Source: Pseudomonas quebecensis (GTDB taxonomy: Bacteria; Pseudomonadota; Gammaproteobacteria; Pseudomonadales; Pseudomonadaceae). Taken from it: 64,000 nt of DNA. The stretch's first letter is position 1; every line of letters starts with the position of its first letter. This document shows positions 18,125-26,491 of this stretch, one piece after another. The translations under genes were made by a program, and so were the position numbers. The stretch lies in contig NZ_CP112866.1 of NCBI RefSeq assembly GCF_026410085.1, positions 3,285,001-3,349,000 of the forward strand, given 5' to 3'. The notes beneath the pieces are model-generated. The model was given only the letters and a program-made list of their open reading frames with translations, was not told the DNA's origin and did not search any database.

Positions 18125-18441
18125 CCTCAATCCTGCGCGCCTTTACCGCGCTGCTATGCGTGGGCTTCAGTGCCACCGCGCTGGCCCATAACCCGATGTG
18201 CGAATGCAAGGAAATACCCGGCGAGCAAATTCAGTGCAAAGGCGGCTTCTCCGATGGCAGCGGCGCTCCCGGCGTGACCCTGGACGTGATCGGCTACGAC
18301 GAGACCGTCCTGATGCCTGGCAAGCTCGGCGCCGATTCGACCCTGACCTTCAAGAAGCCTTCGGCCGAGTTCTACGTGTTGTTCGATGCCGGCCCCGGCC
18401 ATGTGGTGGAAATCGACCAAGCGGATATCCAGCCCCAATGA
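18121..18441 (+). CDS. fpvJ: FpvJ-like periplasmic protein
   Basis: 106 residues with a Sec signal (LLCVGFSATALA, cleavage before His). The mature start HNPMCECKEIPGEQIQCKGG holds one His and three cysteines, suggestive of metal or disulfide chemistry. In P. aeruginosa FpvJ assists transfer of released Fe(II) to the periplasmic protein FpvC. Assigned by position and by its secreted, metal-handling look. Coupled by ATGA overlaps on both sides. Confidence 0.75.
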   Translation: MTSILRAFTALLCVGFSATALAHNPMCECKEIPGEQIQCKGGFSDGSGAPGVTLDVIGYDETVLMPGKLGADSTLTFKKPSAEFYVLFDAGPGHVVEIDQADIQPQ

Positions 18442-18998
18442 GTACGACACAGGTTGTACGCCCCGCCGGTGCCGGACACGAAACTCTGTATGTGCTGCTG
18501 TTGTGCCTGATCATCCTGGCGGTCGCCGGGACAGTGGTGGCACTGCACGGCGAACCCCAGCAGGTTGCGGTCCTGCCCAGCCATCAATTGGATGCGCGAC
18601 GCGACCTGAGCGCCGCCGAGCAAGGCATCTACGCCGACCTGCGCGTGACCCTGGATGAAATCCACCTGCTGCAACAGGAGCAGAGCGCCCTGCCGACGCC
18701 CGAGCAACTGGCCGAGGAAGGCTTCGCGCCGTTCGCCCAGGATGCCAGCTCGGTCAGCCGCGGCGATCACCGCTGGCAGTTGCTGGCACCAGCCGCTTAC
18801 CTGGGGTTGAGCCAAGTGCCAAGCGTGAGCGGCTCATTGCTGATGCGCGTGCAAGGCAGCGAGCCGGATATCTGGCTCAACCGCACCCAAGACCTTGGCG
18901 CCCCTTCCGACCTCACTGACCAGGCGCTGATCGCAGCCGGCTGGCAGCAGGTGGTCGCGCAATTCGATGCCGGCGTGACGCGCCAGCACCGTCACTGA
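18438..18998 (+). CDS. fpvK: FpvK-like membrane-anchored protein
   Basis: 186 residues: a single N-terminal helix (LYVLLLCLIILAVAGTVVAL), then a coiled-coil-prone segment (AEQGIYADLRVTLDEIHLLQ) and a mixed soluble domain ending RQHRH. I recall this family as DUF6162. Located between fpvJ and the substrate-binding protein gene, it matches FpvK in order and topology. Its exact role in iron release is not known from sequence. Confidence 0.72.
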   Translation: MSTTQVVRPAGAGHETLYVLLLCLIILAVAGTVVALHGEPQQVAVLPSHQLDARRDLSAAEQGIYADLRVTLDEIHLLQQEQSALPTPEQLAEEGFAPFAQDASSVSRGDHRWQLLAPAAYLGLSQVPSVSGSLLMRVQGSEPDIWLNRTQDLGAPSDLTDQALIAAGWQQVVAQFDAGVTRQHRH

Positions 18999-19017
18999 AC
19001 GAGAAGACCGATTGCCC

Positions 19018-19938
19018 ATGCCTATTTCACCTCCCCTGTTGCGTTTGTTGCTGGTTGGACTGCTCAGCCTGGTACTCGCCCCCTTCGCCCACGCCGATGC
19101 CGCAAAACGTCTGCGCATCGGCATCACGCTGCATCCTTATTACAGCTACGTAGCCAATATTGTCGGCGACAAGGCCGAAGTGGTGCCGCTGATTCCGGCC
19201 GGCTTCAACCCGCACGCCTACGAGCCCCGCGCCGAAGACATCAAGCGCATCGGCACCCTTGATGTGATCGTGCTCAATGGCGTCGGCCATGACGATTTCG
19301 CCGACCGCATGATCGCCACCAGCGAACGCCCGGACATCCCGGTGATCGAGGCCAACGCCAACGTGCCGCTGCTGGCCGCCACCGGCAATGCCGCGCGCGG
19401 TGCGGGCAAAGTGGTCAACCCGCATACGTTCTTGTCGATCAGCGCGTCGATTGCCCAGGTCAACAACATTGCCCGCGAGCTGGGCAAGCTCGATCCCGAC
19501 AACGCCAGGACCTACACCCAGAACGCCCGCGCCTACGGCAAGCGCCTGCGCCAGATGCGCGCCGACGCCCTCGCCAAGCTCACCCGCGCGCCCAACCCCG
19601 ACCTGCGCGTCGCCACCGTGCACGCGGCCTACGACTACCTGCTGCGTGAATTCGGCCTGGAGGTCACCGCAGTGGTCGAGCCGGCCCACGGCATCGAACC
19701 CAGCCCCAGCCAGTTGAAGAAAACCATCGATGAACTGCGCGCCCTGGATGTGAAGGTGATTTTTTCGGAGATGGATTTCCCGTCCACTTATGTCGATACC
19801 ATCCAGCGCGAATCAGGGGTCAAGCTGTACCCGCTGTCGCATATTTCCTACGGCGAATACAGCGCTGAGAAGTACGAAGTGGAAATGACCGGCAACCTCA
19901 ACACTGTCGTCCGGGCCATCCAGGAGTCGGGGGCATGA
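19018..19938 (+). CDS. fpvC: Periplasmic metal-binding protein FpvC (ZnuA/TroA family)
   Basis: 306 residues from the ATG at 19018; an in-frame TTG six bases upstream is less likely. After the signal peptide (AHADAAKR) come the metal ligands expected in cluster A-I proteins: His in TLHPYYSYV, His in GFNPHAYEP, a third His in VNPHTFLS or VATVHAAYD, and the acidic ligand in IFSEMDFPST. It should bind Fe(II) released from pyoverdine and deliver it to FpvDE. Confidence 0.88.
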   Translation: MPISPPLLRLLLVGLLSLVLAPFAHADAAKRLRIGITLHPYYSYVANIVGDKAEVVPLIPAGFNPHAYEPRAEDIKRIGTLDVIVLNGVGHDDFADRMIATSERPDIPVIEANANVPLLAATGNAARGAGKVVNPHTFLSISASIAQVNNIARELGKLDPDNARTYTQNARAYGKRLRQMRADALAKLTRAPNPDLRVATVHAAYDYLLREFGLEVTAVVEPAHGIEPSPSQLKKTIDELRALDVKVIFSEMDFPSTYVDTIQRESGVKLYPLSHISYGEYSAEKYEVEMTGNLNTVVRAIQESGA

Positions 19939-20681
19939 CCGCCGCAGAACAGCTGAAAGTCGCCAGCATCGGGCCGACCCTGGACTTCGACAAGGTGTCG
20001 CTGACCCTGGGCCGCACCGCAATCCTGGTCGACGTGAGTTTCCAGGTACAGCCGGGCAGCATCCACGCCCTGGTCGGCCCCAACGGCGGCGGTAAAAGCT
20101 CGCTGATCAAGACCCTCCTGGGGCAGACCCCACATCAGGGGCGCTTGAGCCTGGCGTGGCCGGCTTCGCCCGGCGCCGTCGGCTATGTACCGCAGGCGCT
20201 GGAGTTCGACCGAGGCTTGCCGATGACCGTGGATGATTTCATGGCTGCGATGTGTCAGCGGCGTCCGGCGTTTCTGGGCCTGTCCCGGCACTACACGGCC
20301 GCCATCGGCGAAGCGCTGGAGCGGGTCGGCATGCAGGACAAGCGCAAGCGCCGCATGGGCGCGCTGTCCGGCGGCGAGCGCCAGCGCGTGCTGCTGGCCC
20401 AAGGCCTGATTCCGGCCCCGCACCTGCTGGTGCTGGACGAACCGATGTCGGCCCTTGATGAAGCCGGCATCCAGGTCTTCGAGCGCCTTCTCAATGACTG
20501 GCGCCTGGCCGGCATTACCGTACTGTGGATCGAACACGATCTGGAAGCGGTCGGCCGCCTGGCCGATCGAGTGACCGGCCTTAACCGCCGCGTACTGTTC
20601 GATGCCACGCCCAAGGAATCACTGACTCCGGACCGCCTGCTGACCCTGTTTTCTACTCATCCTCGGAGCACCGCACCATGA
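19935..20681 (+). CDS. fpvD: ABC transporter ATPase FpvD
   Basis: 248 residues. Walker A is GPNGGGKSS, the signature LSGGERQRVLLAQG, and Walker B HLLVLDEPMSAL, followed by the switch His in WIEHDLEAV. It belongs to the Mn/Zn/Fe-importer ATPase subfamily. It overlaps fpvC and fpvE by ATGA, so the three transporter parts are translationally coupled. Confidence 0.9.
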   Translation: MTAAEQLKVASIGPTLDFDKVSLTLGRTAILVDVSFQVQPGSIHALVGPNGGGKSSLIKTLLGQTPHQGRLSLAWPASPGAVGYVPQALEFDRGLPMTVDDFMAAMCQRRPAFLGLSRHYTAAIGEALERVGMQDKRKRRMGALSGGERQRVLLAQGLIPAPHLLVLDEPMSALDEAGIQVFERLLNDWRLAGITVLWIEHDLEAVGRLADRVTGLNRRVLFDATPKESLTPDRLLTLFSTHPRSTAP

Positions 20682-21577
20682 GTTATGAAGCCTTTCGCCT
20701 GATGGTCCAGGGCTGGGCCTCTTCCGGGTACCTGCCGGAAGCCTTGGCCTACGGGTTTGTGGTCAATGCGCTGCTCGCGGGTCTGTTGATCGGTCCGGTA
20801 CTGGGTGGGCTGGGTACGCTGGTGGTGGTCAAGCGCTTTGCGTTTTTTTCTGAAGCGGTCGGCCACGCCGCGCTGACCGGCGTAGCGGTGGGCATCCTGC
20901 TCGGCGAGCCCTATACCGGACCGTACGGCAGCCTGTTCGGCTACTGCCTGCTGTTCGGCATCCTGCTCAACTACCTGCGCAACCGCACCGGGCTGGCACC
21001 CGACACCTTGATCGGCGTGTTCCTCTCGGTGTCCCTGGCGCTGGGCGCGAGCCTGTTGTTGATCCTGGCGGGCAAGATCAACGTGCACATTCTGGAAAAC
21101 GTACTGTTCGGCTCGGTGCTGACGGTCAACGGCAACGACCTGCTGGTGCTGGCGATTGTCGGCACGCTGGTGATGGCCCTGGCGCTGCCGCTGTACAACC
21201 GCATCATGCTCGCCAGTTTCAACCCGCAGCTGGCGGCGGTGCGCGGCGTAGCGGTAAAGACCCTGGATTATCTGTTCGTGATCCTGGTGACATTGATCAC
21301 AGTGGCCGCGGTCAAGGTCATCGGCGCGATCCTCGTGGGGGCGCTGCTGGTGATTCCGGCGGCGGCGGCGCGCCTGCTGAGCCAGTCGCTCAAAGGGTTC
21401 TTCTGGGTCTCGGTGGTGATCGCCACGGTCAGCACCCTCTGCGGGATTCTGCTGCCGATCCTATTCGACCTGCCCATCCCCTCCGGTGCCGCGATCATCC
21501 TCGTCGCCGGTATCGCCTTCGCCTGCGCCGCCATTGCGCGTGGCGTCGTCCCCAGTCTGAAAGGGAATCTTGGATAA
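20678..21577 (+). CDS. fpvE: ABC transporter permease FpvE (ABC-3 family)
   Basis: 299 residues, about eight membrane helices of the ABC-3 metal permease family, with typical segments RFAFFSEAVGHAALTGVA and the conserved VKVIGAILVGALLVIPAAAA. It forms the iron channel with FpvD. It overlaps fpvD by four bases, and its stop shares a base with the fpvF start (TAATG). Confidence 0.9.
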   Translation: MSYEAFRLMVQGWASSGYLPEALAYGFVVNALLAGLLIGPVLGGLGTLVVVKRFAFFSEAVGHAALTGVAVGILLGEPYTGPYGSLFGYCLLFGILLNYLRNRTGLAPDTLIGVFLSVSLALGASLLLILAGKINVHILENVLFGSVLTVNGNDLLVLAIVGTLVMALALPLYNRIMLASFNPQLAAVRGVAVKTLDYLFVILVTLITVAAVKVIGAILVGALLVIPAAAARLLSQSLKGFFWVSVVIATVSTLCGILLPILFDLPIPSGAAIILVAGIAFACAAIARGVVPSLKGNLG

Positions 21578-22497
21578 TGCGCTTCGCTCTACGCCCGCTG
21601 ACCCTGGCCTTTGCCTGCCTGATCGCCGCACCGCTGATGGCGGTCGAATCGGTAAAACCTGCGGTGCATGCCGCCAAACCCGTGAAAGCGCTGGCCTCGC
21701 TGCCCATCACCTATGGCTTGGCGGACGTGTTGCTCAAAGGCACCGACGTGCAACTGGAACGCGCCGCGCCGGCCAACCTGCCCGGCTCGCGGCAGGTGGC
21801 GTATTTCACGGGCCGTGGCGCGCCGGCGCTCAGCGCCTTGGCCCAGGACGCCGACGCAGCCATCGGCCTGCGCTCGCTGTGGCCGGATGACCCGCTCTAT
21901 CCGGTGGCGCGCCGCAGCAATATCCGCATCGTCGAAGTGGACGCCGCACGCCCGGTCGACGGCGGTTTGCCGGGGATCGCCGTGCAACCCGGCGCGATCG
22001 ACGGTTTGAATAGCCAGCCCTGGCAATCGAGCAACAACCTGGGCCGCATGGCCGATGTCATGGCCGCCGACTTGAGCCGCCTGGCACCGGATGCCAAAAC
22101 CAGGATCGACGCCAACCTCGCAGCCCTCAAACAACGCCTGCTCAAACTCAGTGCCGACAGCGAGGCACGCCTGGCCAAGGCCGATAACCTGAGCGTGGTG
22201 AGCTTGAGTGATCATTTCGCGTATCTGATCAGCAGCCTGAACCTCGAAGCGCTCAGCACCGACGCCCGCCCCGATGCCGAGTGGACGCCCGATGCACTAG
22301 GCAAACTCACCGCCGAGCTGAAGGACAATGACGTAGCCGTGGTGCTGCATCATCGTCAGCCAAGTGAGGCGGTAAAAGCCGCGGTGGCGGCAGGTGGTGC
22401 ACAGCTTCTGGTACTCAACGTCGACGGCGCAGACCCGGTGGCGGAGCTGGAAAGCAACGTGGATCAGGTGATCAAAAGCCTGACGCCAAGTGGCTGA
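21577..22497 (+). CDS. fpvF: FpvF, atypical periplasmic TroA-like protein
   Basis: 306 residues with a signal peptide (IAAPLMAVES). The fold resembles the cluster A-I binding proteins but the usual metal-binding HPYY and NPHAYEP motifs are missing. This fits FpvF, reported in the pyoverdine system to bind the siderophore or to partner FpvC rather than bind free iron itself. A second binding protein at the end of such an operon is diagnostic for the fpv system. Confidence 0.8.
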   Translation: MRFALRPLTLAFACLIAAPLMAVESVKPAVHAAKPVKALASLPITYGLADVLLKGTDVQLERAAPANLPGSRQVAYFTGRGAPALSALAQDADAAIGLRSLWPDDPLYPVARRSNIRIVEVDAARPVDGGLPGIAVQPGAIDGLNSQPWQSSNNLGRMADVMAADLSRLAPDAKTRIDANLAALKQRLLKLSADSEARLAKADNLSVVSLSDHFAYLISSLNLEALSTDARPDAEWTPDALGKLTAELKDNDVAVVLHHRQPSEAVKAAVAAGGAQLLVLNVDGADPVAELESNVDQVIKSLTPSG

Positions 22498-22538
22498 ATG
22501 CCAACGGCCTTACTGAGACCCGAATTGGCCCCTGTCAC

Positions 22539-23252
22539 TCAGACGACATCTACTCCCACATGAATCGCATCATGCCGCCAGAATTCCAGATCGCAATCGA
22601 TCAGGCGCTGGTGCTGGTCATAGTTGACCCGGGCAATGCGCAGGCCGGGGCTGCCCACCGAGACGCGCAACGCGGCGGCAGCCTCCACCGGCAATGAGGT
22701 CGGGACGATCTCGAAACGCACCCGTCCGTAATGCACGTCGTACTTGCGCGCGTACAGCTCGGTCATCGACTGGGTCAAATCACACGCCAGAATCCCCGGA
22801 AAATACTGCGGGTTCAGGTAGTGCTCCACATACAGCACCAACCGCCCATCAATGCGCCGCCCCCGGCAGATCTGGATCACGCTGGACAACGCCGGTAACT
22901 GCAACCAGGCGCATACCGCCGCCGAGGCCGGTTGCAAGCGCGCGCTGAGCACTTCGGTGGACGCCACCCGGCCCTGGTCGCTGACCATCGCGTGGAAGTG
23001 GCTGCGTTGCATCAGGTTGTAGGCCAGGCGCGGCGGCGACACAAACCAGCCGCGGCGCTCTTCGCGATAGATCTGCCCTTGCGCCTCCAGTTGTAACAAG
23101 GCTTCCCGCACGGTAATGCGAGTGGTACCAAACAACTCGCTGAGCTTACGTTCGGCAGGCAACTTGCGACCGGGCGGCAACAGACCGTGGTCGATCTGCT
23201 CCTGCAGCGCCAGGCCGATGGAGGTCACCGCCTTGATTGCTTCATCACGCAT
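22539..23252 (-). CDS. GntR/HutC family regulator with UTRA domain
   Basis: 237 residues from an ATG at 23252 preceded by AAAGGTAA. The N-terminal winged helix reads GRKLPAERKLSELFGTTRITVREAL, shown here in part only. The C-terminal UTRA ligand domain spans about 90-235. UTRA regulators sense small effectors, and PhnR-type members control aminoethylphosphonate uptake. It is divergent from the ABC importer genes, with CTAGACCA half-sites near both start points, so it is the likely local repressor. Confidence 0.87.
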   Translation of the reverse strand: MRDEAIKAVTSIGLALQEQIDHGLLPPGRKLPAERKLSELFGTTRITVREALLQLEAQGQIYREERRGWFVSPPRLAYNLMQRSHFHAMVSDQGRVASTEVLSARLQPASAAVCAWLQLPALSSVIQICRGRRIDGRLVLYVEHYLNPQYFPGILACDLTQSMTELYARKYDVHYGRVRFEIVPTSLPVEAAAALRVSVGSPGLRIARVNYDQHQRLIDCDLEFWRHDAIHVGVDVV

Positions 23253-23265
23253 CAACGTTACCTTT

Positions 23266-23279
23266 CTGGACTAGACCAG
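23266..23279. promoter_or_regulatory. Putative UTRA-regulator operator, regulator side
   Basis: CTGG-A-CTAG-A-CCAG is palindromic at 12 of 14 positions, resembling the TGGTCTAGACCA type bound by HutC/UTRA repressors. It lies 14 bp upstream of the regulator start, which suggests autorepression. Confidence 0.5.
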
Positions 23280-23535
23280 CACCGTTCAGGTGCACAAAGC
23301 GCTGGGTAAACGGGCCCTTGCTATTGCGTGCAAGCGTAGGCAGGACAAATGACCGAGAGATGACAGCCCTCTGGATGCGGCCTACCACACCCTGCAATAC
23401 ATCGGCCAAGTCCCGCCAATGCGGGCCCTTTGGCGTGGTCTACGCTGAGTCTGCGCGGAGCGACATCGACGCGTTGAAAACGACATCGACATGAAACTGT
23501 CATCCATCGGGCCTAGATTGGCTCAGGTATTGCTG

Positions 23536-23546
23536 ACCTAGACCAC
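23536..23546. promoter_or_regulatory. Putative UTRA-regulator operator, transporter side
   Basis: It contains CTAGACCA, identical to the core of the site at 23266-23279, and lies about 55 bp upstream of the binding-protein gene. The 349-bp divergent region holds nothing else that I can identify. Confidence 0.45.
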
Positions 23547-23601
23547 ATCACCGCAATCGTTCATAAAAACGCAGCGTTGTTAACGCCCATAGGAGCTTCG
23601 G

Positions 23602-24678
23602 ATGAAACAGCTTTTCCTGGCATCACTGTTAGGCTCGACCATTGCCATGTGCACCGCCGCCATGGCTGCCGATACCGATCTAAAAACGCTGGAAGCCGCC
23701 GCGAAGGCCGAAGGCGCCGTCAACAGCGTCGGCATGCCCGATGACTGGGCCAACTGGAAAGGCACCTGGGACGATCTGGCCAAGACCTATGGCCTCAAGC
23801 ACATCGACACCGACATGAGTTCGGCGCAGGAAATCGCCAAGTTCAAGGCCGAAAAAGACAACGCCAGCGCCGATATCGGCGACGTCGGCGCAGCCTTCGG
23901 CCCGATTGCGGTGAAACAGGAAGTGACCCAGCCTTACAAACCGTCCACCTGGGCCCAGGTGCCGGATTGGGCAAAAGACAAGGACGGCCACTGGGCCCTG
24001 GCATACACCGGGACGATTGCGTTTATCGTCAACAAGAAGTTGCTGCATGGATCTGAAGTGCCCCACAGCTGGGCCGACCTGCAAACCGGCAAGTACAAGG
24101 TCTCCGTGGGCGACGTCAGCACGGCGGCACAGGCGGCCAACGGCGTACTGGCAGCGGCCATCGCCAATAAAGGCGACGAGAAGAACATTGCCCCCGGGCT
24201 GCAGTTTTTTACCAAAATTGCCCAGCAAGGTCGCCTCTCGCTGTCCAACCCGACCATCGCCACCATGGAAAAAGGCGAAGTCGAAGTGGGCATCGTCTGG
24301 GACTTCAACGGCCTGAGCTACAAAGCCAAGATGGGCAACCCGGATGACTACGTGGTGCTGATCCCATCGGACGGCTCGGTGAAATCCGGCTACACCACCA
24401 TCATCAACAAATACGCCAAGCACCCGAACGCGGCCAAGCTGACCCGCGAATACATCTTCAGCGATGCCGGCCAACTTAACCTGGCCAAGGGCAATGCGCG
24501 CCCCATCCGTGCCGAAACCGACCTGAAACTGCCGGCCGATATCGCCAAGAACCTGATCCCGGGCGAGCAGTACACCAAGGCCAATCCACAGCCGATCAAG
24601 GATGCCGATGCCTGGGAAAAAACCTCCAAGAAACTGCCTCAGCTGTGGAATGAGCAGGTCATCGTAGAGATGAAATAA
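23602..24678 (+). CDS. ABC transporter substrate-binding protein (aminoethylphosphonate type)
   Basis: 358 residues with a Sec signal (AAMAADTDLK). It is a class-II type periplasmic binding protein of the iron/thiamine/aminoethylphosphonate group. Features include the AKAEGAVNSVGMPDDWANW opening, the AYTGTIAFIVNKKLL hinge, and the PSDGSVKSGYTTIINKYAKH ligand region. The regulator, two permeases and ATPase around it match a PhnSTUV-like organophosphonate importer. A REPIN separates it from the next gene, possibly a differential mRNA-stability device. Confidence 0.85.
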   Translation: MKQLFLASLLGSTIAMCTAAMAADTDLKTLEAAAKAEGAVNSVGMPDDWANWKGTWDDLAKTYGLKHIDTDMSSAQEIAKFKAEKDNASADIGDVGAAFGPIAVKQEVTQPYKPSTWAQVPDWAKDKDGHWALAYTGTIAFIVNKKLLHGSEVPHSWADLQTGKYKVSVGDVSTAAQAANGVLAAAIANKGDEKNIAPGLQFFTKIAQQGRLSLSNPTIATMEKGEVEVGIVWDFNGLSYKAKMGNPDDYVVLIPSDGSVKSGYTTIINKYAKHPNAAKLTREYIFSDAGQLNLAKGNARPIRAETDLKLPADIAKNLIPGEQYTKANPQPIKDADAWEKTSKKLPQLWNEQVIVEMK

Positions 24679-24704
24679 GGGTTTATTCCGCATTGGAGAT
24701 CCAA

Positions 24705-24792
24705 TGTGGAAGCGGGCTTGCTCGCGAATGCGGTATGTCAGCCAATACATTTGTTCTGATACGCCGCTTTCGCCAGCAAGCCCGCTCCCACA
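24705..24792. repeat. REPIN (two inverted REP sequences)
   Basis: TGTGGAAGCGGGCTTGCTCGCGAA (24705-24728) faces an inverted copy ending in CCCGCTCCCACA (24769-24792), separated by about 40 bp. This is the GTGGGAGCGGGCTTGC family, very common between P. fluorescens genes. It is mobilised by RAYT transposases, none of which is encoded in this window. Confidence 0.9.
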
Positions 24793-24842
24793 CCTGAACC
24801 GCGTTTTTACCGGAAATAACCTGTTGCGGAGCGCCAGCCCCC

Positions 24843-25649
24843 ATGAAGCACCCCGTCATCCTTGTCGTGCTCGACGGCCTTAACTTCGAGGTTGCAAGGC
24901 ACGCCATGGGGCATTTGCAGGCCTATGTCGGCGCAGGACGCGCAGCCCTCTACACACTGGAATGTGAACTGCCCTCACTGTCCCGCCCGCTGTATGAATG
25001 CATCCTCACCGGCGTGCCACCGATCCAGAGCGGCATCGTGCACAACAACGTCTCGCGCCTGTCCAACCAGCGCAGCATTTTCCACTACGCCCGCGACGCC
25101 GGTCTTACCACGGCGGCAGCGGCTTACCATTGGGTCAGCGAGCTATACAACCGCACACCCTTTCTCGCCGCCCGCGATCGTCATACCGACGACAAGACGC
25201 TGGCGATCCAGCACGGGCATTTCTACTGGAATGACCACTACCCGGACTCCCACCTGTTTGCCGACGCCGAAAGCCTGCGCCTCAAGCACGCGCCGGACTT
25301 CCTGGTGGTGCACCCGATGAACATCGACGATGCCGGTCACAAGCACGGCCTCGACACCGCGCAATACCGCAACAGCGCACGCTCGGCCGACATCATCCTG
25401 GCCGACTACCTGCAAGGCTGGCTCGACGCCGGCTACCAAGTGCTGGTGACCGCCGACCACGGCATGAACAACGACCGCTCCCACAACGGCCTGTTGCCGG
25501 AGGAGCGCGAAGTGCCGCTGTTTGTCCTCGGCGATGCCTTCAGCCTGGATGCCAAGGCCGCACCGAAACAAACCGACCTGTGCGGTACCGTCTGCGAACT
25601 GTTGGGCGTGCCCCACGACAAACCTGTGTGCCGGGAGCTATTGAAGTGA
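24843..25649 (+). CDS. Alkaline-phosphatase-superfamily phosphodiesterase/phosphonate hydrolase, cytosolic
   Basis: 268 residues without signal peptide. Metal-binding motifs of the phosphodiesterase/phosphopentomutase-like fold are visible: Asp11 in VVLDGLN, a likely Ser nucleophile in LPSLSRPLYE (45-47), Asp/His in NIDDAGHKHG and Asp/His in TADHGMN. It is shorter than phosphonoacetate hydrolase (about 400 residues), so its substrate is uncertain. Inside an organophosphonate-type importer operon it probably acts on the imported compound, releasing phosphate or a phosphomonoester. Confidence 0.8.
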   Translation: MKHPVILVVLDGLNFEVARHAMGHLQAYVGAGRAALYTLECELPSLSRPLYECILTGVPPIQSGIVHNNVSRLSNQRSIFHYARDAGLTTAAAAYHWVSELYNRTPFLAARDRHTDDKTLAIQHGHFYWNDHYPDSHLFADAESLRLKHAPDFLVVHPMNIDDAGHKHGLDTAQYRNSARSADIILADYLQGWLDAGYQVLVTADHGMNNDRSHNGLLPEEREVPLFVLGDAFSLDAKAAPKQTDLCGTVCELLGVPHDKPVCRELLK

Positions 25650-26491
25650 ATGCCATGACTCGCGGCAAATGGCTGGCGCTGCTATGCCTGGTGCCTTTCA
25701 CGCTGTTCTTTATCGTGTTCGAAATCGCACCCCTGGTGTGGGTGCTGATCAACAGCCTGCAGACCGAAGACTCCGGCTGGGGCGTGGACAACTTCACGCG
25801 GATCTTCAGCTCCAAGTTCTACCTGCAGGCCATCCAATACAGCCTGGAAATCAGCTTTTACTCCAGCGTGTTCGGGATCATCATTTCCGTGCTGGGCAGC
25901 TACTCGCTGCGCCGGGTGGATTCGCCCCTGCGCAACTTCGTCACCGCCTTCGCCAACATGACCAGCAACTTCGCCGGCGTACCCCTGGCCTTCGCCTTCA
26001 TCATCCTGCTGGGGTTCAACGGCAGTATCACGATCATGCTCAAGCAGGCAGGCATCATCGAAGACTTCAACCTTTACTCGAAAACCGGGTTGATCATCCT
26101 CTACACCTATTTCCAGATTCCCCTCGGCGTGCTGCTGCTCTACCCCGCCTTCGACGCCCTGCGCGAAGACTGGCGCGAGTCGGCGTCGCTGCTGGGCGCC
26201 AGCAGCTGGCAATTCTGGCGGCACATCGGCCTGCCGGTACTGACACCGGCGCTGCTCGGCACGTTCGTGATCCTGCTGGCCAATGCCCTGGGCGCCTATG
26301 CCACGGTGTACGCGCTGACCACCGGCAATTTCAATGTCTTGCCGATCCGTATCGCGGCGATGGTGTCAGGGGATATCTCCCTGGACCCGAACATGGCCAG
26401 CGCACTCGCTGTGGTACTGGTGGCGCTGATGACCGTGATCACCGTGGCCCATCAATTGCTGCTCAAGAGGAGCTACCATGTCTCGCGCTGA
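25646..26491 (+). CDS. ABC transporter permease, AEP/iron-type, first
   Basis: 281 residues. The GTG at 25646 overlaps the preceding stop and follows GGGAG; an ATG at 25655 is an alternative. About six membrane helices are present, and the EAA loop motif sits in ESASLLGASSWQFWRHIGLPVLTP (partly quoted). It pairs with the permease at 26478, whose start lies within its end (14-bp overlap). It forms one half of the importer channel. Confidence 0.88.
   Translation: MNAMTRGKWLALLCLVPFTLFFIVFEIAPLVWVLINSLQTEDSGWGVDNFTRIFSSKFYLQAIQYSLEISFYSSVFGIIISVLGSYSLRRVDSPLRNFVTAFANMTSNFAGVPLAFAFIILLGFNGSITIMLKQAGIIEDFNLYSKTGLIILYTYFQIPLGVLLLYPAFDALREDWRESASLLGASSWQFWRHIGLPVLTPALLGTFVILLANALGAYATVYALTTGNFNVLPIRIAAMVSGDISLDPNMASALAVVLVALMTVITVAHQLLLKRSYHVSR

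Noticed and set aside
16392..22497. Zinc or manganese uptake operon (znu/mnt)
   Set aside because: The ABC parts are of that family, but the PepSY reductase, three accessory proteins and second binding protein in this order match fpvGHJKCDEF, and the promoter has PvdS/Fur-like elements.
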